Shown: positions 47,101 through 60,859 of the stretch, in pieces | How positions within the stretch are numbered: the stretch's first letter is position 1 | Layout of the letters: every line of letters begins with the position of its first letter | NCBI GenBank assembly: GCA_021234155.1 | Contig: JAJEKV010000034.1 | Coordinates: 3,040,001-3,104,000 of the forward strand | DNA: 64,000 nt | Direction: 5' to 3' | Source: Isoetes taiwanensis | Lineage: Eukaryota; Streptophyta; Lycopodiopsida; Isoetales; Isoetaceae | Translations under genes and position numbers: made by a program | The notes under the pieces: model-generated | Databases searched by the model: none | Told to the model about the DNA's origin: nothing | Seen by the model: the letters and a program-made list of their open reading frames with translations, nothing else

Positions 47101-48600
47101 GCATACAATATAAATTTAATAATTACTAAAATACTTTTAATTCTCTTGGGGGATGTGTTGACATCCCAAAAACTCTAATGGCTTCCCATGCCAATTGAAG
47201 AGCAAAAAAGGACTAATCTTTGCGATGGCGAGAACCTTAAATTGAGGTGGCGACCTAATCCTCTTCTACTGCCTTTGGCAAAAGCCCTATGGTTTGGCTA
47301 TGGCCACGTGGCCTTAATGAATGAGGAGGACGACTATGGCGGCCGTGGAATTGAAACATATGGTTGCTTCCACGATGAATGACGCTGTTATCCAGCGAGG
47401 CGAGGAGGAGCATTTATCTTGAGAAATAATATAGGCATAATATACTAGTAATTTGCACCTGTTGTTTATTATTAGCATGTCGTAAAAAAAATGTTCCATG
47501 TCGCGCGAAAATAAATTTCTTGTCTCGTGGCGTGACATTAAAATACTATCTATCTCTCAATTGTATAAAGATCGGCCATTTTGTAATTGTACGAGGGGCG
47601 ATGAGAATTTGCAAGGCACTCTCTATATTTGGAGGGAGCCGAGGCAATAAAATTTACGCTTTTTCATGTGAAAAAATCTAAAATTGAACTTTTCATGTGA
47701 CAAGTAAAATCAAGAATGAAAATTTTAAACAAAATAAGCAAACTATTGTATAATCCAACAAAAGATGATGTTTCAATAAAACACAATAAACTTTTAGTGG
47801 TCAATAGATAATGTAATCAAAATAGCAAAAAAAAACCCTTTCACGTATAGGTGTACTTCGAGAATAACCATGCATATTTGCCATAATTTCATTAATCTCT
47901 GAGAATAGCTATTCCCCAAATTCCTCAACAAATTTCCCTAAAAGTCTTAATTTTAAAAGCCTTCTTGATGATTTGTATGAATGCAATGCATACGGATTAT
48001 TCGAGAAATCGAGAAGGGAATTCAAAATGAAGGGGCGAACGCAGCCAATCCGCCACCAGATTGATTTTTCCCTTTTCTATTTTTTAAATGTAATTATAGT
48101 TTGTGCTAAATTAAATTCCTCCTTTATTGGCTTTTTTTTTTTTTCCCTATTATTGTGGTTATTAAAGGTAGGTACTTAATAGCAATTATCTTTTATAACA
48201 TATATATTATAAAATATATTTAAAAAAAAAAAAAAAACATATATATATAAATCTAATAAAAATGACAAGAAAATATTGTAATGGTGCCTTTCATGACAAT
48301 ATGGCGGGCACTCATTTAGAGTGCATGTCCTCGTGACGAGCAACTGCATAACGACTTTTTAGTTTGCAATGCATATTTTCATTTTGCAAATTTTTGGCGG
48401 GGCCAGGAAGTGCTCAAGGCGGGCATGCAACGTTGCAAATTCCCCTCGAGTGCTCAAGACAGGCATGCAACGCGTTGCAAATTCCTCACTGACGAGGAGA
48501 CACATTACTTCATGTCCAATAAAGGAAGCAAATAAAAAAAAAAAGAGGAAAGAAAAAAGCAGAAGGGCTTTTAGGTTTTGGAGCAGGCATGGGCAGAAAG
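44160..48600. other. Long gene-poor stretch
   Basis: No recognised gene. Open frames such as 44359-44625 (88 aa) and 46742-47002 (86 aa) have no domain I know; the second is protein-like (YGIYFLGVLRGNHRYCNFEL) and might be an old transposon piece. A-rich runs occur near 45185, 47827 and 48222-48237. A small tandem repeat lies at 44613-44683. Confidence 0.35.
44613..44683 (+). repeat. Short tandem repeat, three copies of agattatctgatcaatc
   Basis: Units begin at 44615, 44637 and 44667, separated by aaata or agtcaatcaaata. Each contains the palindrome tgatca. Confidence 0.9.
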
Positions 48601-48620
48601 TCTTACGAGAGAGAGCCGGA

Positions 48621-48746
48621 ATGGGTGCGATCACAACAGCCATTCTAGCCGTGGCCGGAATGCTTCTTGGTTGGGCTGCCATAGAAATTGCTTGCCGTCC
48701 TTGCCTCTCCGCAGTGGGCGCTCTGCGTGGGGAAGCGTTCTCTTAA
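48621..48746 (+). CDS. OEP7-like chloroplast outer envelope peptide, 41 aa
   Basis: OEP7-type proteins are signal-anchored in the chloroplast outer envelope by one N-terminal membrane helix followed by positive charges. Here residues 3-24 form that helix (ITTAILAVAGMLLGWAAIEI) and CRPCLSAVGALRG follows, close to the family pattern GW-IEIA-KP-L. The frame stops at codon 42, while family members have about 60-70 residues with an acidic tail containing DPDD. That tail (PDYDPDDEFENG) is present directly downstream in the +1-shifted frame (48755-48790). So either a small indel has broken the gene, the sequence has an error, or a short form is real. A possible 3' intron follows (donor at 48905). 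Confidence 0.6.
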   Translation: MGAITTAILAVAGMLLGWAAIEIACRPCLSAVGALRGEAFS

Positions 48747-48904
48747 TCCCTGACTATGATCCCGATGATGAATTTGAAAATGGAGCCCAGATCTCCCAAT
48801 CCGGACGTCCTGAAAGAAGAAGAAGAAGCAGAAGAAGACGTTGATGTCAATGCAAAAAAAGCCTCTTGTCAAACCCCAATAATTATTGCTCTCTCCTTTT
48901 TAAG

Positions 48905-49266
48905 GTATGTGATCCTTGTTTGCTGCTATAGTTTTGAAGTTGAAACCATCTTTGCTGTGGTTTTACAAGTTAGGAAGCATAGCCAAAGGCTTGAATTTTA
49001 ATCCTGTAATGGGAGGTCACAATAGCAGCACTAGAATGACTTCATTTAAAAGGAATCTTTCTTACAGAAAACTACATTCATAGATACCATTAGTTCCAGC
49101 ATTTCTTCCTATGTTCCATTTTGTCTTCTATTCAGCAATTGTGGTTTTATTCAGTTAAATGCTGTCAGGTTGTTAAATTGGTGCTCTTGATCTGTTAAAA
49201 ACATGGTGAAAATATGGATATTTCCTGCAGGATCATACTGCTTGAAGTTTTATATTTGTATTGCAG
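48905..49266 (+). other. Possible intron downstream of the OEP7-like ORF
   Basis: AAG|GTATGT at 48905 is a near-perfect plant donor. The best acceptor seen is ttgtattgcag|gt at 49266, giving an intron of 362 bp with T-rich sequence. It would lie in the 3' UTR if the 41-codon stop is used, or in the coding region if the frame were restored. Confidence 0.4.
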
Positions 49267-50029
49267 GTTTGAACGTCTACATCTAGCCACGTTTTATCTG
49301 ATGATCAAAGAAATTGTATAGATGTGATGGCAAAAATGTAGTGCAACAATGGTGACACAACAATGCACTGTTCTAAAGCTTATGCATGCACAAATGTGTT
49401 TTCTTTCTACATAATGGGGCATTTCATGACATAGAGCTCCTTTTTTTCAGGATGGGGTATGATATTCGGGCCTGTCAAATAAATGACAAGGTTTAGTAGA
49501 TAAGTGCCATCAACATTTTTTAAAAAGCTAGTTAGAAAGGAGCTTATCAACGAGGAATAATGCATAGGCATATCTCTACAGTAAATATGTTATGACCAAT
49601 GCACCGTTTGATCAATCAGGCTGCAGACTCCTCTCAAAGGGGAAAGGGTGCCATTGATGAGTAGGTCCATTTATTTCTTATATCAGAAGAAAAACCAAAT
49701 GGTGCTAACAATACTCTTTAAATTTATACAAAATGGATCTAATTCCTCGTAGGATATTATTGTTCAAAATTGGTGATCTTTTTGGAGTTAAAAAGCTACT
49801 ATTATAATTGGGCAGGAATTCTTCTCAAAAAGTTGGTGAAAGTTACTGAGTACAGGGAAATTGTTTAGAACAAAACAGGGGAGTCGCAGTATGACTGTTA
49901 ATAACTAAAAACGAAATTTGTCAAGTTTACACCTAACATGTGGCTCCATTTAACCTGGCATAATTCAGAAACCGTATGACAGATCTTACTGTTTTGCCCA
50001 TAGTTGCTGATCTAAGAGGCCACAATCGG

Positions 50030-50610
50030 GAGATTGGTAGAGATTACATATTTGCATTGAATTTGCGAAGGCTTCAGACAATGGGTTTTACCCATCCAGA
50101 TTTCTTTCTTACTCTAAATGCTTGCATTTTAGATGCTACACATAATCAATGTGAAGGTAAAGGTGCATCAATTAACTTCCACTTAGATCCTCCTCTCTAC
50201 TATGCAAGCAAGAGCAAGGACAAAGCTACATATATGTTGCAATTTGCAACACTTTAAGCGAACCCCTCACTGTAAAACTATTATATAGGAAGCTCTAAAC
50301 AAGGCTTCATCATTTACAGAAAACCTTAAGGATGAAGGAGATTGGTAGAGATTACATTTTGTAGCACTGATTTATATTTTAAATACCATGAGGGGTTGCT
50401 GGCCTTGCCAAATGCCAACTTCTTACTTCACAACATACTGCACATATTCAACCGCGAGAATCAGATTAACCACTTAGATCATGCAAGAGCAATGACAAAG
50501 AGGAAGGCTACATATGTGTTCCAAAACTTTAAAAACGCAGCCTCACTTTAAAACAATTGAGGTTTAAAACAGGGCTACATCACTTACAGAAACCATGAAG
50601 GATGCAGAAA
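50030..50610 (+). repeat. Diverged tandem duplication, period about 308 bp
   Basis: gagattggtagagattacat occurs at 50030-50049 and 50338-50357. Both copies continue with cacttagat..., atgcaag-aagagcaa-gacaaag, gctacatat-tgtt, ctcact-taaaac and a block gcttcatcatttacagaaa / gctacatcacttacagaaa. The 93-aa open frame over copy 1 is not kept in copy 2, so the unit is probably noncoding. Confidence 0.75.
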
Positions 50611-50619
50611 AATAAAACA

Positions 50620-53600
50620 AAATGTACATAGAAAAATTAGGACACCATACATAACGGAGCAAACGAAAATGTTTGATCCTCCCCAGTTTCGGACATAAAA
50701 CCACAGTCCCATTCAAAAAATAAATGCCTTCAAATAATTTGAAGATCAAACAATGTGGAACTCTTCTGAAAAAAAACGGGAACAAAAGAAGCCCTTTCAG
50801 AAACCTAAAATGGGACGATGTTTTTACGAAAGTTGGGCAACTCAGGATCAAATATGAAATGAAAGGGGGATTTCTTAGGGGTTTTAGAACACAAGGAAAT
50901 GCTGCGGCATCTTCAGCTCCAGATTCGTGGCCGACGCTTCTGATTCGTGGGCTATGGGGCCTTCAACTTTTCAACAGAAGGCTAGCCAGAAACAGGGAAC
51001 TGACGACAAAATGGCGGCTGTTGCTTGTTAGAGAGGCTCCCAGTCGTTTATCCCAGCTGATGATCCTGCTGTCAGCAAATTTCCGCAAATTTTTCGTAGG
51101 TTTCTCATTGTTAAATACCTCTTTACTGCAATGTAGGCGAAGATTCCATCTAGGGTTTTAAAAATGAAGGCAATGATCCCTATTCAATAGTTCTTTGATA
51201 ATGAATGCGATATTTGTTACTTCACTTTGCGGTTTTCAGCTCTATTAAAAGTGATTTAGAATTTGGAGAGTTCGTAGGTTCCCCAAAATTTTCTATTATC
51301 AGGGTTTATGGAGGCAACAATTTCGCGTCACTATCCTCAGGATTTTTGGACATGTCTGCTGCGAACGGTAAGATAATAGTTTTGAAGCTTTATTAAGCAC
51401 AGGCTGGCATGCCTTGGGTTTAGCTAAGAGCTTGATCTTGTAGATATCAGGAAGCATCTCAGGTTGATTAGTGGTCAATATAGATAAGAGATGAAATACA
51501 AAATGGGGACCAACTGGTGCCAACTCTGTTACAGGGTTATATATGGGGAATTTTTGGCTGAAAAGCTGCAGAATCCATTTTCAAAGAGATTATGTTTGTT
51601 TCCATCCCTCTTTTTCAATTGTTGAGGAACTGAGTCTTTACACCTTGTCCTGGATTTTATTTTGTTGGTTTGTTCTGGTCTATTATCATCTGATGCTTAT
51701 TGATGTATTTGCTGCACATCAAAGTCATTGGAGTAACCTTTTTAGGTTGCTATTTCATAGCCATGCCAGAAATAAGTGGATGACAGCCTTTATACTGTGC
51801 TTTAAGAACACTCCTTATGACATGTTTTGTAGTTTGTCCTGCTCCATGAGGCTGTCTGTGACTACTGCAGTCTGACCCTCAAATATAGTGAAATGCAATC
51901 CAGTCTGAAGTGATCACTGGCCAGATTATAGTACAATCACAGATGCTTCAATAACGTTTTTAAACTAACAGCAGAAGGAATTTAAAGCCAACCCGATTGA
52001 AATCTGGTGCAGATTATGATTCTATTACCTGCAAAACTTTGGCGCAAATTGTAGGCATCACGATTATGACAATTTATCAGTGATTTCCATCCATTGTATG
52101 TTCAGATCAGGGGCTCCGATGAGACAATGGATATGGCTGCTGAATCTGCCACTGTTTTTGAAATGGAAACATCTTTGTAATTAACCTTTATGATCTCTGT
52201 TCCCACACCTATATAAGTGGACAAGTGGAAACACCCTTATAGTTTGAGAAGATAGTTATTTCATGTCAGTTGTTTTTAAGCTGATTGCCTGATGCTCCTC
52301 CTTGTGAGAAAATATTTGAAATTACAAAATAGATGCTTCACTCCACCATTTGTCCATGATGCTGCAGTTTTTGTTACTAATTTAGAGATAAAGGAATTTC
52401 TTAGTTCATGTGTTGATGGTATGGCCCAGATTTCATCAGGCAGTTACTACCTACTTAATTTCATATTTGCTGAAGCAGTCATCAAGACAGTATCTGCATG
52501 GTGGGAACTATGTAGGAATAGTATTAGGGCTGATTGCTTAAATATTGATGACTAATATGCAGAGGACAAAAGCATACACTTAATTTGTGCCAGCTCCAAC
52601 CATAACAAGAAACGAACAAGTGTGAGCTGACTTGGAGGTATGCTTTCTTCTAGATTGTTATTTCCGTCACAGTACGCAGCATAACCAATTCCTAGGCATA
52701 TACTGCAGTCTTTGAAAAGGGGACTTCGATCAAAGATTGTACCTCATAGTCAAAAAGGCATTCCTTTTGGTGGGATGCCTAAAGGGCTCTATTTAGCACT
52801 TCCAGAAAAAAAAGTATGAGAAAGAGGAAACACTGTAGAAAGGTACATGTGTTGGAAGTGATACTATCAAAATTTCCAGCGACTAGTGACTTCATTGAAT
52901 GCTTCCTGGCTTCACGTGATTGCATATTTTGAAGCATTGTCGCAGGTAGATAATTGCTAATTTCAGAACTCTATGCATTAGTGTCGAATAAATATGCAGC
53001 TGCTATAGAGAGTCAGATTTTTGGTCGCATTTCATTGATCTGCATGTTTCCTTGCGCGGTGTGCAGAATCAGTAATACAAGAAGTTGCCAGAAAGGGGAG
53101 CATTTCAGGCTTATATTTTGTTTGGCAATGCACCATATGTGGTCACTTAGCATTTCCTTCATTCAAGGTATCCCATGTTCTGACTCGTTTTTCTTTTCTC
53201 ACTTTGCTACTCTTTTTTTTTCCACATGAGAGGAAGCACATGGAATTGGATTAGTTAAAAACATTTTATTTTTGTTGTGAGCTTCAAACTGAATGGAGAA
53301 AATTACTACTTTGCAGCGCTTCTATTTCTTATCACAGTTGATTGAAGACAATGTCAGAGTTTGGTGTAAAATATAAGGATTTTGCTTGGGTCCGTAAGGA
53401 AGAATTTCCTGAATATTTTGACCCCACCCATATGGAAATTTTGGAACACATGCTGTTGGTAAATTTTGGTCTCCCTAAGCACAAGATAGGTTCCCAAACT
53501 TTTTAGGCTGGCAGTCAAAGTTTTGTAGCCTGACTACAGATGTGGAGAATTCTCACATCAGCATGTATTTCTTCTAACAGAACACCAACAATGTGCTTCT

Positions 53601-54600
53601 ATGCGGCAGACGGTTTAAAAATGGCGCCTATTTGAATGCACGGCTGAAAGAGGATTTTTCTTTGTCTGTCGAAGTACTGCCGATATTTTTAAATCAAGGA
53701 ATCACGAGGAGGGCAAAACTTTATTGGATCAATGGTTGATTTTTCCATGTCACTAAAATTGTATTGGAACAGGCAAGCATCATGTGAGGCATGTATGCCG
53801 CTATCCAACTAATACTAAAGGTTTTTATGTTCAACTTAGTATTTTTAAAAGACATGGTAAGGATTCTAGAAGATTGGTCGAAAGATATTCCACAGTGCCT
53901 GCTAAGCGGGGGTTATCTTGCTGAAGGAATGTCAGGTGGGTGTTTGAGGTTACTCTTCTTTTCTCCCTCATGCTCCTCTTTTAGCACCATGACTTTGTTG
54001 AGCATGAGGAGATGGCTGGGAAGTTCTAGGCATTTGTGTATGAATTTTTAGGTCCAGGAGAGTATTTGGCACATTTTGCATCTTTTAATCACCAATTTAG
54101 AGGAACCAAAGGTAGATAAGATCTAGAAAGACAACAAACATTTTGCTATGGACAGGTATTATTTTTCAGATTTTTATCCATATAAATACTGCTTCAATTC
54201 AAAATATACTTTTGTGTGCATCATCATGAAAACAACAAGCATATTACTGTGATTAAGAACCTAGCGAAGGGTTTAGAGGTTAAGAAACATGGGCCTATGA
54301 AACCACCCACTTATCTTTTTAAATTCGTGCTAAAAAGCTCATTTGTTACATTACCAACATTTTTCTCCAACATTAGGGCGCATATCCTTTGCATTTTGCA
54401 GCAGTAAAATGCTTGACAATGGTTGTGCAAACTTCTGGGGCAAAGAAGGTTTCTCTAGAACAAAAGACAACTAGGTAATCCAGCTTACTCAGTCTAAGAA
54501 GATTTTTTGAAAACAAAAGGTAATTCAAGGAAATATTGTAATCAATTTGGAAAACATTCTTATATGTATGTGTCAAGAAAATTGGATCCTCATTTTGCAC
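50620..54600. other. Long AT-rich stretch, possibly with a decayed gene near 50.9 kb
   Basis: Around 50900-51110 a frame reads DSWAMGPSTFQQKASQKQGT and is protein-like across about 70 codons except for one stop. I do not recognise it. A 145-aa open frame on the same strand (50724-51161) is probably its shadow or the reverse. The rest (51.2-54.6 kb) holds no recognised gene, tRNA or transposon domain. Confidence 0.3.
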
Positions 54601-54609
54601 CTATCGATG

Positions 54610-56900
54610 TCGGGGCTACGACCATTCTAGCTTAAGGAATGAAAACTTGCTTTCGCTATTCTTAGTTTTGAACATGGCGACCTTCATTCTAAAGCAAAAC
54701 GAAAACATTTTACAATGCGAGAGATCATTTGTATATGATACAATGTGGCCGGTATCCTAGAACTGCAAAATAGCGATGCGGAATTCCAAATGAGTTGAAT
54801 ACTTCAAGATTCGCAGTCAATTATACATAATTAAACATTCAAAGGCGGTTATGCAAGATTAAATTTTACTTAGAAACAATCTTTGGAGTAACGCATGTCT
54901 GAATAGAGTTGAGAGCTGCAAGAAATGCCATAATGTGAGTGATGCTTGATCTTTCCTTGGCTATATATCCGCGAGGTTCACAAATCCATAGCATGGATTG
55001 CCTTGGCGGAATCTTTTGTAATGCTAATCTAGCTTCATAAACACATTCACAAAACAAGCAATATGAGCTATATATAAAAAAAGGAAAAATGAAGAAGGGA
55101 AATGCGGGGAATAAACCACGGTATTATAAATAAAGTCGAGCTAAGATCGTTGACCCAACATCTAATAAAAGTCGAACATGCCTTAGAGCTTTTATGCTTA
55201 GCCATTCTTGTTTTGCATGGAAAATTTCTCATTGTGGCTTTGCAATGATGTCTTGGTTCTAATGGATAATATAACCTTTATGTTGGATCTCAAAGATCCA
55301 AATCTGGCGAGGGATACTTTTAGCTTAAAGATTTCCGCCGGTACATCCTATTCTCATTACCGCGACAAAAATTTCATTTCACACAACAAATAGGAAATTT
55401 ATAGATGATAGATGGATAGAAATTTTAGCGTCCACTCGGACGCTACTAGATCAAGAGGGTGTGAAGGCCAAATCCGTAGTGTGGACAAAGCCGAATCATA
55501 GAACTTCGGAACTGAGCGCCCAATCAAAAACATAACAAGCCAAAATAATATAGAGGCACAAATGCCCAATCATAATAGAAAATTTTTAAAATAAGGGTGG
55601 AAAAAAAAAGGGAGGAATACTATGTGTAACTAAAAGCATGGAGATGTAGGCCATTCATCAAGTACGAGTCATGCCACCCGCGGGCCTCTACGGGTGGCCT
55701 CGGGTTAGAGGAACCTAAGTTCACAAAAGTAATCCCAGCGCATTTCTTGAAGCTGAGGGTTTGGACGCAGGTTCCTTCCACCAACAGCTCAGATTTGTGT
55801 TGTCAATTGCTTTGCGCATCTATGGAGTTTTAGATTGCATTGGTGCTTGACGAAGTGCTAGGCCATCTGGTGGTCGAATGGGGCCAGAGGGCCTTTCTAG
55901 TGATAGAGTTGATGGAAAGGGAAATTTCCCCATATCTCTATAAGATGAGCATCTCATATATAGTTCCGGGGGTGTCACGAGTAACACATTAGTCCTAGAT
56001 TAGTAGTAATGTCACAATTGCGAGACCGTCTAGGAAGTCACACTATGTATATACCCATCTCATGGCCCGTTATGAGATGCTCTATGGATGTTAAAATAGT
56101 ATCTATCTATTTGTGATGTTTTCCTAAGAGTATAAATCGTATATTTTTAGGTCGCGTCACCCTTACAAACCTACTTCAGTAGGCTTGTATACATTGAGTA
56201 TTGGAGAAAGAGAGCATGCTAGAAGTCATTATATATAGCGCTTGGCTAGCCTTAGGTGGGGAACTATTTCCACATGGCCCCATCCACAGTGGTGACCCAC
56301 ACACGGATGTGTACCTTATTGTGGAGCCGCGTGGCATGACATGGCAACCTAACCTACTAATGGCCAAGCGGTTGGCATATAATGTAGATAAGCTCACATT
56401 ACTGAAGGTGGTGCTGAAGATCAAGTGAGGTTTTGGGACTGCGGCACTAGGATTGATAGAGGCACCTTCGGCAACACCAAAAAGTGCCAATGAGTATATT
56501 CGGCCAAAGTTGAGGAAAGAATGGATATGGCCGGTGGAAGCATGGCGAGTTATTATAAGAGGCAAGCTTCGGCTGATTGGAAGATAATAATCAATCATCC
56601 ATCCTGGTGATGGCGATAAAGCATCTCAAATATTGTCCCGAGCCTTGACCAATGCGTTACGCTTGCCCATTACTTTTTGGGCGATGGCGGATATGGAGTG
56701 AGCATGCAATATGCAATAACTCAAAAGCCACTTCAAAACACACAATGAACTAGGGTCCACTATATTGTGACAATATTGTCTTGCGATCCATGAGAGATGC
56801 GACTACTTCACAAAGGAAAAATATTTGGCATGATGTCCCACTGCTTCATCTATGATGCTTTCCCATCATATCGGAAGCTAGAGTTCATCCCTCGGCAGCA
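54610..56900. other. Gene-poor stretch with unrecognised remnants
   Basis: A 75-aa open frame at 56201-56428 (plus) and a following coding-like piece (WIWPVEAWRVIIRGKLRL near 56520) may be an old protein fragment. No domain is recognised. Nothing else stands out. Confidence 0.3.
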
Positions 56901-56909
56901 TTAGAGTGA

Positions 56910-57620
56910 GATGTTGTCACGACACCAATCCCTTGGCAAGGAATCAATGGGGAAGAATGGACATGCCATTCATCCCGTTTCCCCGAGGACGTCTAGGCTG
57001 TGAGGCGTAAGTAAACATGAGCACATAACATCAAATACACACATAACTCCACCTCGAGAGGGGTGGCTCACCATAGCTTTATACATCTATAAGTACATCA
57101 ATAACATCAGCGAAGAAATCCCACTACTCAAGGCTGGGACTGGGGAATGGACTGGCGACTTGGGTCTCGGGTCATTAGGGGCAATTCATAAGGCTGGATT
57201 GGGCTAGAATAGGAACATGGCTGTTGGGTAAATCCTCCCATCCATCTTGTGCATACTTGTACATACCTTGCGGAATAGGCTGATAAGTATTGGAACTTGA
57301 CGTAGCTTTGCGGTGCATAACCCGAGGGCTATTCTGGGGTTGCATCTCTCGGTCTCACGATGAGGCGAGGGAGGGAGATCACTCCCCTCGAGGAGGTATG
57401 CATGTGATCTGGCGGCTAGAGAGCCCGCTTCCGTCTATGAGCTTGAACCTCATTGGAAGGTGGCGCATCACCCAAGAGGGTCAATGGGGAGCCCCATTTG
57501 CCCTGCGGTGGCAAGCCATTAGACCTAGCTTTGCTTTCCGGATCCTACGGTAGGCTTTACACCTGAGGAGGGATCAATCTATAATGGGACATGCCCTCCT
57601 TATAACCATCATCCAATTAA
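56910..57620 (-). mobile_element. LTR fragment of the same gypsy-like family, minus strand
   Basis: Landmarks follow the same order as in 36650-38285: gtgag-c-taa-aaac followed by acataacatca, acctcga-gggt, ctac-caaggctgg, ccatcc...tgcatacttt-type, ttgcgga, then ggttgcatct and gaggcgaggg. The match is mosaic and the ends are not found. Confidence 0.5.
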
Positions 57621-57629
57621 ATTGGGATT

Positions 57630-59860
57630 ATGTCCCTCAAAAATCCATGCCACGCTGTGCTATTGTCTTTACAGGGGTTTTTTTTTAATCTTTTTTTTGG
57701 ACTTCAAAAATAATAACATAGGGTTGCGATTCCGTGTGTGACATTTCATATGGTCAAGAAATATGCAAAAATGAAGAGCAAGTTGCTAACGATAGATGGA
57801 CCAAAATTCGCTTTCGATAGATGATAATTTAGATTTAATAATAGTTATTGCATTATTTTGGGGGAGCAATTCCGGACTTCGAAGGTATAGATACATGGCA
57901 CAAATATCATACAAAATCATATATTCCAATAAAACATTAAGGGATCAATCCATGTTTTTCCGCGTATTTAACAAGGTGTGGTTCCGTAATAGGCCGTTCT
58001 ATCGATTCAGTGCGAATCTAACACTTCACCCGCGTCATCCCCATAGCCAAATTATGCATAATAGACACAAACTTCTGAAGAAAATCTTACGTGCCAAAGT
58101 TTTTTGGATGGTAAGATGGTGGATTGAGGGCTTTGTGTTTGATTGTAGAAACATTTGAGAGCATCATCATCCCACTATGATTATATCATCCTTATTCTGC
58201 GATACCAAGTTAGGTCCATCATCATGTTACTCAAGTGTTTGATGAAGATATGAAGGCACCATTTGGATCCTTGGGATTGAGTGAACTTCACACATTTGTT
58301 ACGATCCCAAAGGTCAACCAATGTCACCATGCATTTCCCCGGTGCCTCCAAAGTATCGCCCGATGTTCCTTAGTTCCATGGATGATCAAATACCAGCTTC
58401 GGAAATAACACGAATGCCTCATCTAGCATCTCTTCCAGAGCCCTTCAAGGCGACGCCGAATAGATCCGCGGTGTTTTGATTCTCGCGGTTAATGCGATGG
58501 CGTTCTGCAACCCGCTTTATTTTTCGGAAAAGTCTTTGCAAAGGACTACATTTGGGTGAACAACACAACCTTCTAGAAAGCGCCAATGGAAACATCAAAC
58601 ATATATCCGGTCGACAAGATACAATAACACAAACAGCAGGCTTGGCATGGCATTGATTTGAAATAAATCATAATCAAATCCCAGCCCGGTGATTGGTTGA
58701 CAACGAAAAATAATCAAAAAAACCACGGCGCGATTTAATTCAAAGTAGCCACAAATTAAAAATCGCGTAAATTGCGATTTAGCATGAGGCGAAACCATGC
58801 CTATCATCTTCGGTTTTGGTTTCGCAGTCAGTCAGCGTCATTCTCCCCGCCACACCTTAATCTTAGTCTTCTTCCATTTTGTTAGGGTGTTACATTTTCT
58901 ATTGGTTAAAGCTAGTCCTTCTGGCCGACATTATTTTACTATTGATTTGGCAAACAGCGGACGGCGGTCACTAGAGCCACCAGCCGTTGCCTTCATTTTG
59001 GGTTTCCACGTCAATTGGTTCATTGTTAACTTTACGTGAATCTACTCTATTGTTGCTTGCATCACCCCGCGTATTGGGCAAAATATTCCCCAAGTTAGCC
59101 CGCCATCCGCGGTACTTTGAGCGGCAGGTTTAGCGACTTATTTGTTTCATTCTTTGCTTTCCTTATCGGTGCCAGTTACTGGTCCCTCACGAGAAGCAGC
59201 GTCCACTTTTGGGTGGACCGTCACGAGACTTTTGATTTTGCGATGATTTCGGTGCCATAAGGGCCTTTAGGAGACTTGGCAAGCACGTACATGAGAATGG
59301 TTCAAGAAAGTCTTTGGGCTCATCACTCAAGCGGTGACATCTTCTTTGCCCTAAGAGCCTCGGGCACGTATAACCTCCAACATGAAGCTCAAGCGGGGTT
59401 GTATCAATTGAGCAAAAACTTGCCTCCGGCGAATAGCGTGACCATAGGCGGGGAAATCCATTTTTTATTTAAGGGGCCCTTCTCCTTAGTTTTGTAGCTT
59501 CGTGCCGATTTCCCCACTTAGGAGGTCCCGATCCTCATCCTTTTGACTCATCATTCCTGATCCTGATCGTGTGAAGAATATAGTTCTTAAGTACGGATCA
59601 TCTAGAAGAAAACAATCCCATGCAAGCGCTATTGTCACCCTTGGCCTTAACCAATATCATATTAGATTCGTCGATAGCATGGCTATCATGTGAAGATCAC
59701 ACATGTGCCATCTTCGATCTTTTGTTAGCGCTCTCATTAAATCTAACATCATATATTAGGCATCCCTCCCTAATAACCCGAGGGCACTCGGATCATGGAG
59801 CAGCGGATAGTGCATCTTGAATGTGACTCACGAGAGGACAAATTGACAATAGTGAAGGAC
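57630..59860. other. Gene-poor stretch with unrecognised open frames
   Basis: Open frames at 57796-58158 (120 aa) and 59276-59497 (73 aa) are not recognised and lack supporting signals. AT-rich repeats like ttgatttgaaataaatcat occur near 58655. Confidence 0.3.
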
Positions 59861-59868
59861 CTCTCGGG

Positions 59869-60260
59869 TTATCCAATCCTATCGGTAGTAAAGGCGCTTT
59901 TGTAGTCATGCGGTTCATGCCCATAATCTCCCTCCCACCTGGCAGCATCCAGCTTTGAAAGTGATATATTTTTTAAGGCAGTTGATCGGCAAGAGACAAC
60001 TGGCTTAACACTGAATCTTGGGCGGGCGTCGTCTTCTCCGTAATCTTCTTCACAGGGAGCCACTTTTCTTCTTCTTCGGCCGGTACCTTAGGGGTAGAAT
60101 GCTCCCTTATGTTTTGTATTTTTAGCCTTCCAATTCTTTAGAAAGTCTTTTTGACCCGAGAATACAAACGTCTTGATGTCATCATTCTTGACCTTGTATT
60201 TGTCGGCAACCCAATTCGGGATAATGCCCATCCCCGGATAGCCTTTTGTAGCTTCTGACG
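59869..60260 (-). pseudogene. Unrecognised coding-like remnant
   Basis: Reading down from 60260: YPGMGIIPNWVADKYKVKND, then DIKTFVFSGQKDFLKNWKAK, a stop, then a second frame with EEEKWLPVKKITEKTTPAQD and SWMLPGGREIMGMNRMTTK. The composition is strongly protein-like over about 120 codons with one stop and one frameshift. No family is recognised. Further coding-like pieces lie upstream (LKKEVLYKKSAFTKDRMSF near 60340), so this may be the 3' end of a longer dead gene on this strand. Confidence 0.4.
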
Positions 60261-60859
60261 GCCTCTACAGGTGACTTCATTATGCGTACATCCCTTCACA
60301 TGACTCGACACTCAGCGAAGGACATCCTATCCTTGGTGAAAGCACTCTTCTTGTATAAGACTTCCTTCTTTAACTGGCGGTCTAAACCCAAAATGGTCTC
60401 GGTCGTCGTCTGGCGAGAGTCTTTTCATCTACTGTCATTTCAAGTCCAAAGATGCCCATCGCGAGAGGCACCTACCCCATGGTAATAGGCGGCTTCCCTT
60501 ATGCAAAGCGTCCGAATTCATTCCATAAGCCATCTTTGCCTCCTTACAAAACACAATCTTATCACGGTCGTTGGTTGGGCACGCTAGATGAGCTTCGATA
60601 CATCACCACCATTTTTTTCTTTGATTTTCTTGCGGTCTTCTTCTTCTCACCGTATAATTATTCGCAGCACGACGAGTCGGCTCGGCAGACAGATGCCTGG
60701 ACTTTGACCCTACATGCGGTGGGCAATGGACGTACCATATTCCACCTGCTGGTTGGCCGGTAAGCGCGGTTGTTCCAGTATGGGCTGCAATAATGCCGGA
60801 ACATTGAATCCCGATTATCATAGAATAGAATACGCGGGGCGATTTGAATAAATTGATCA

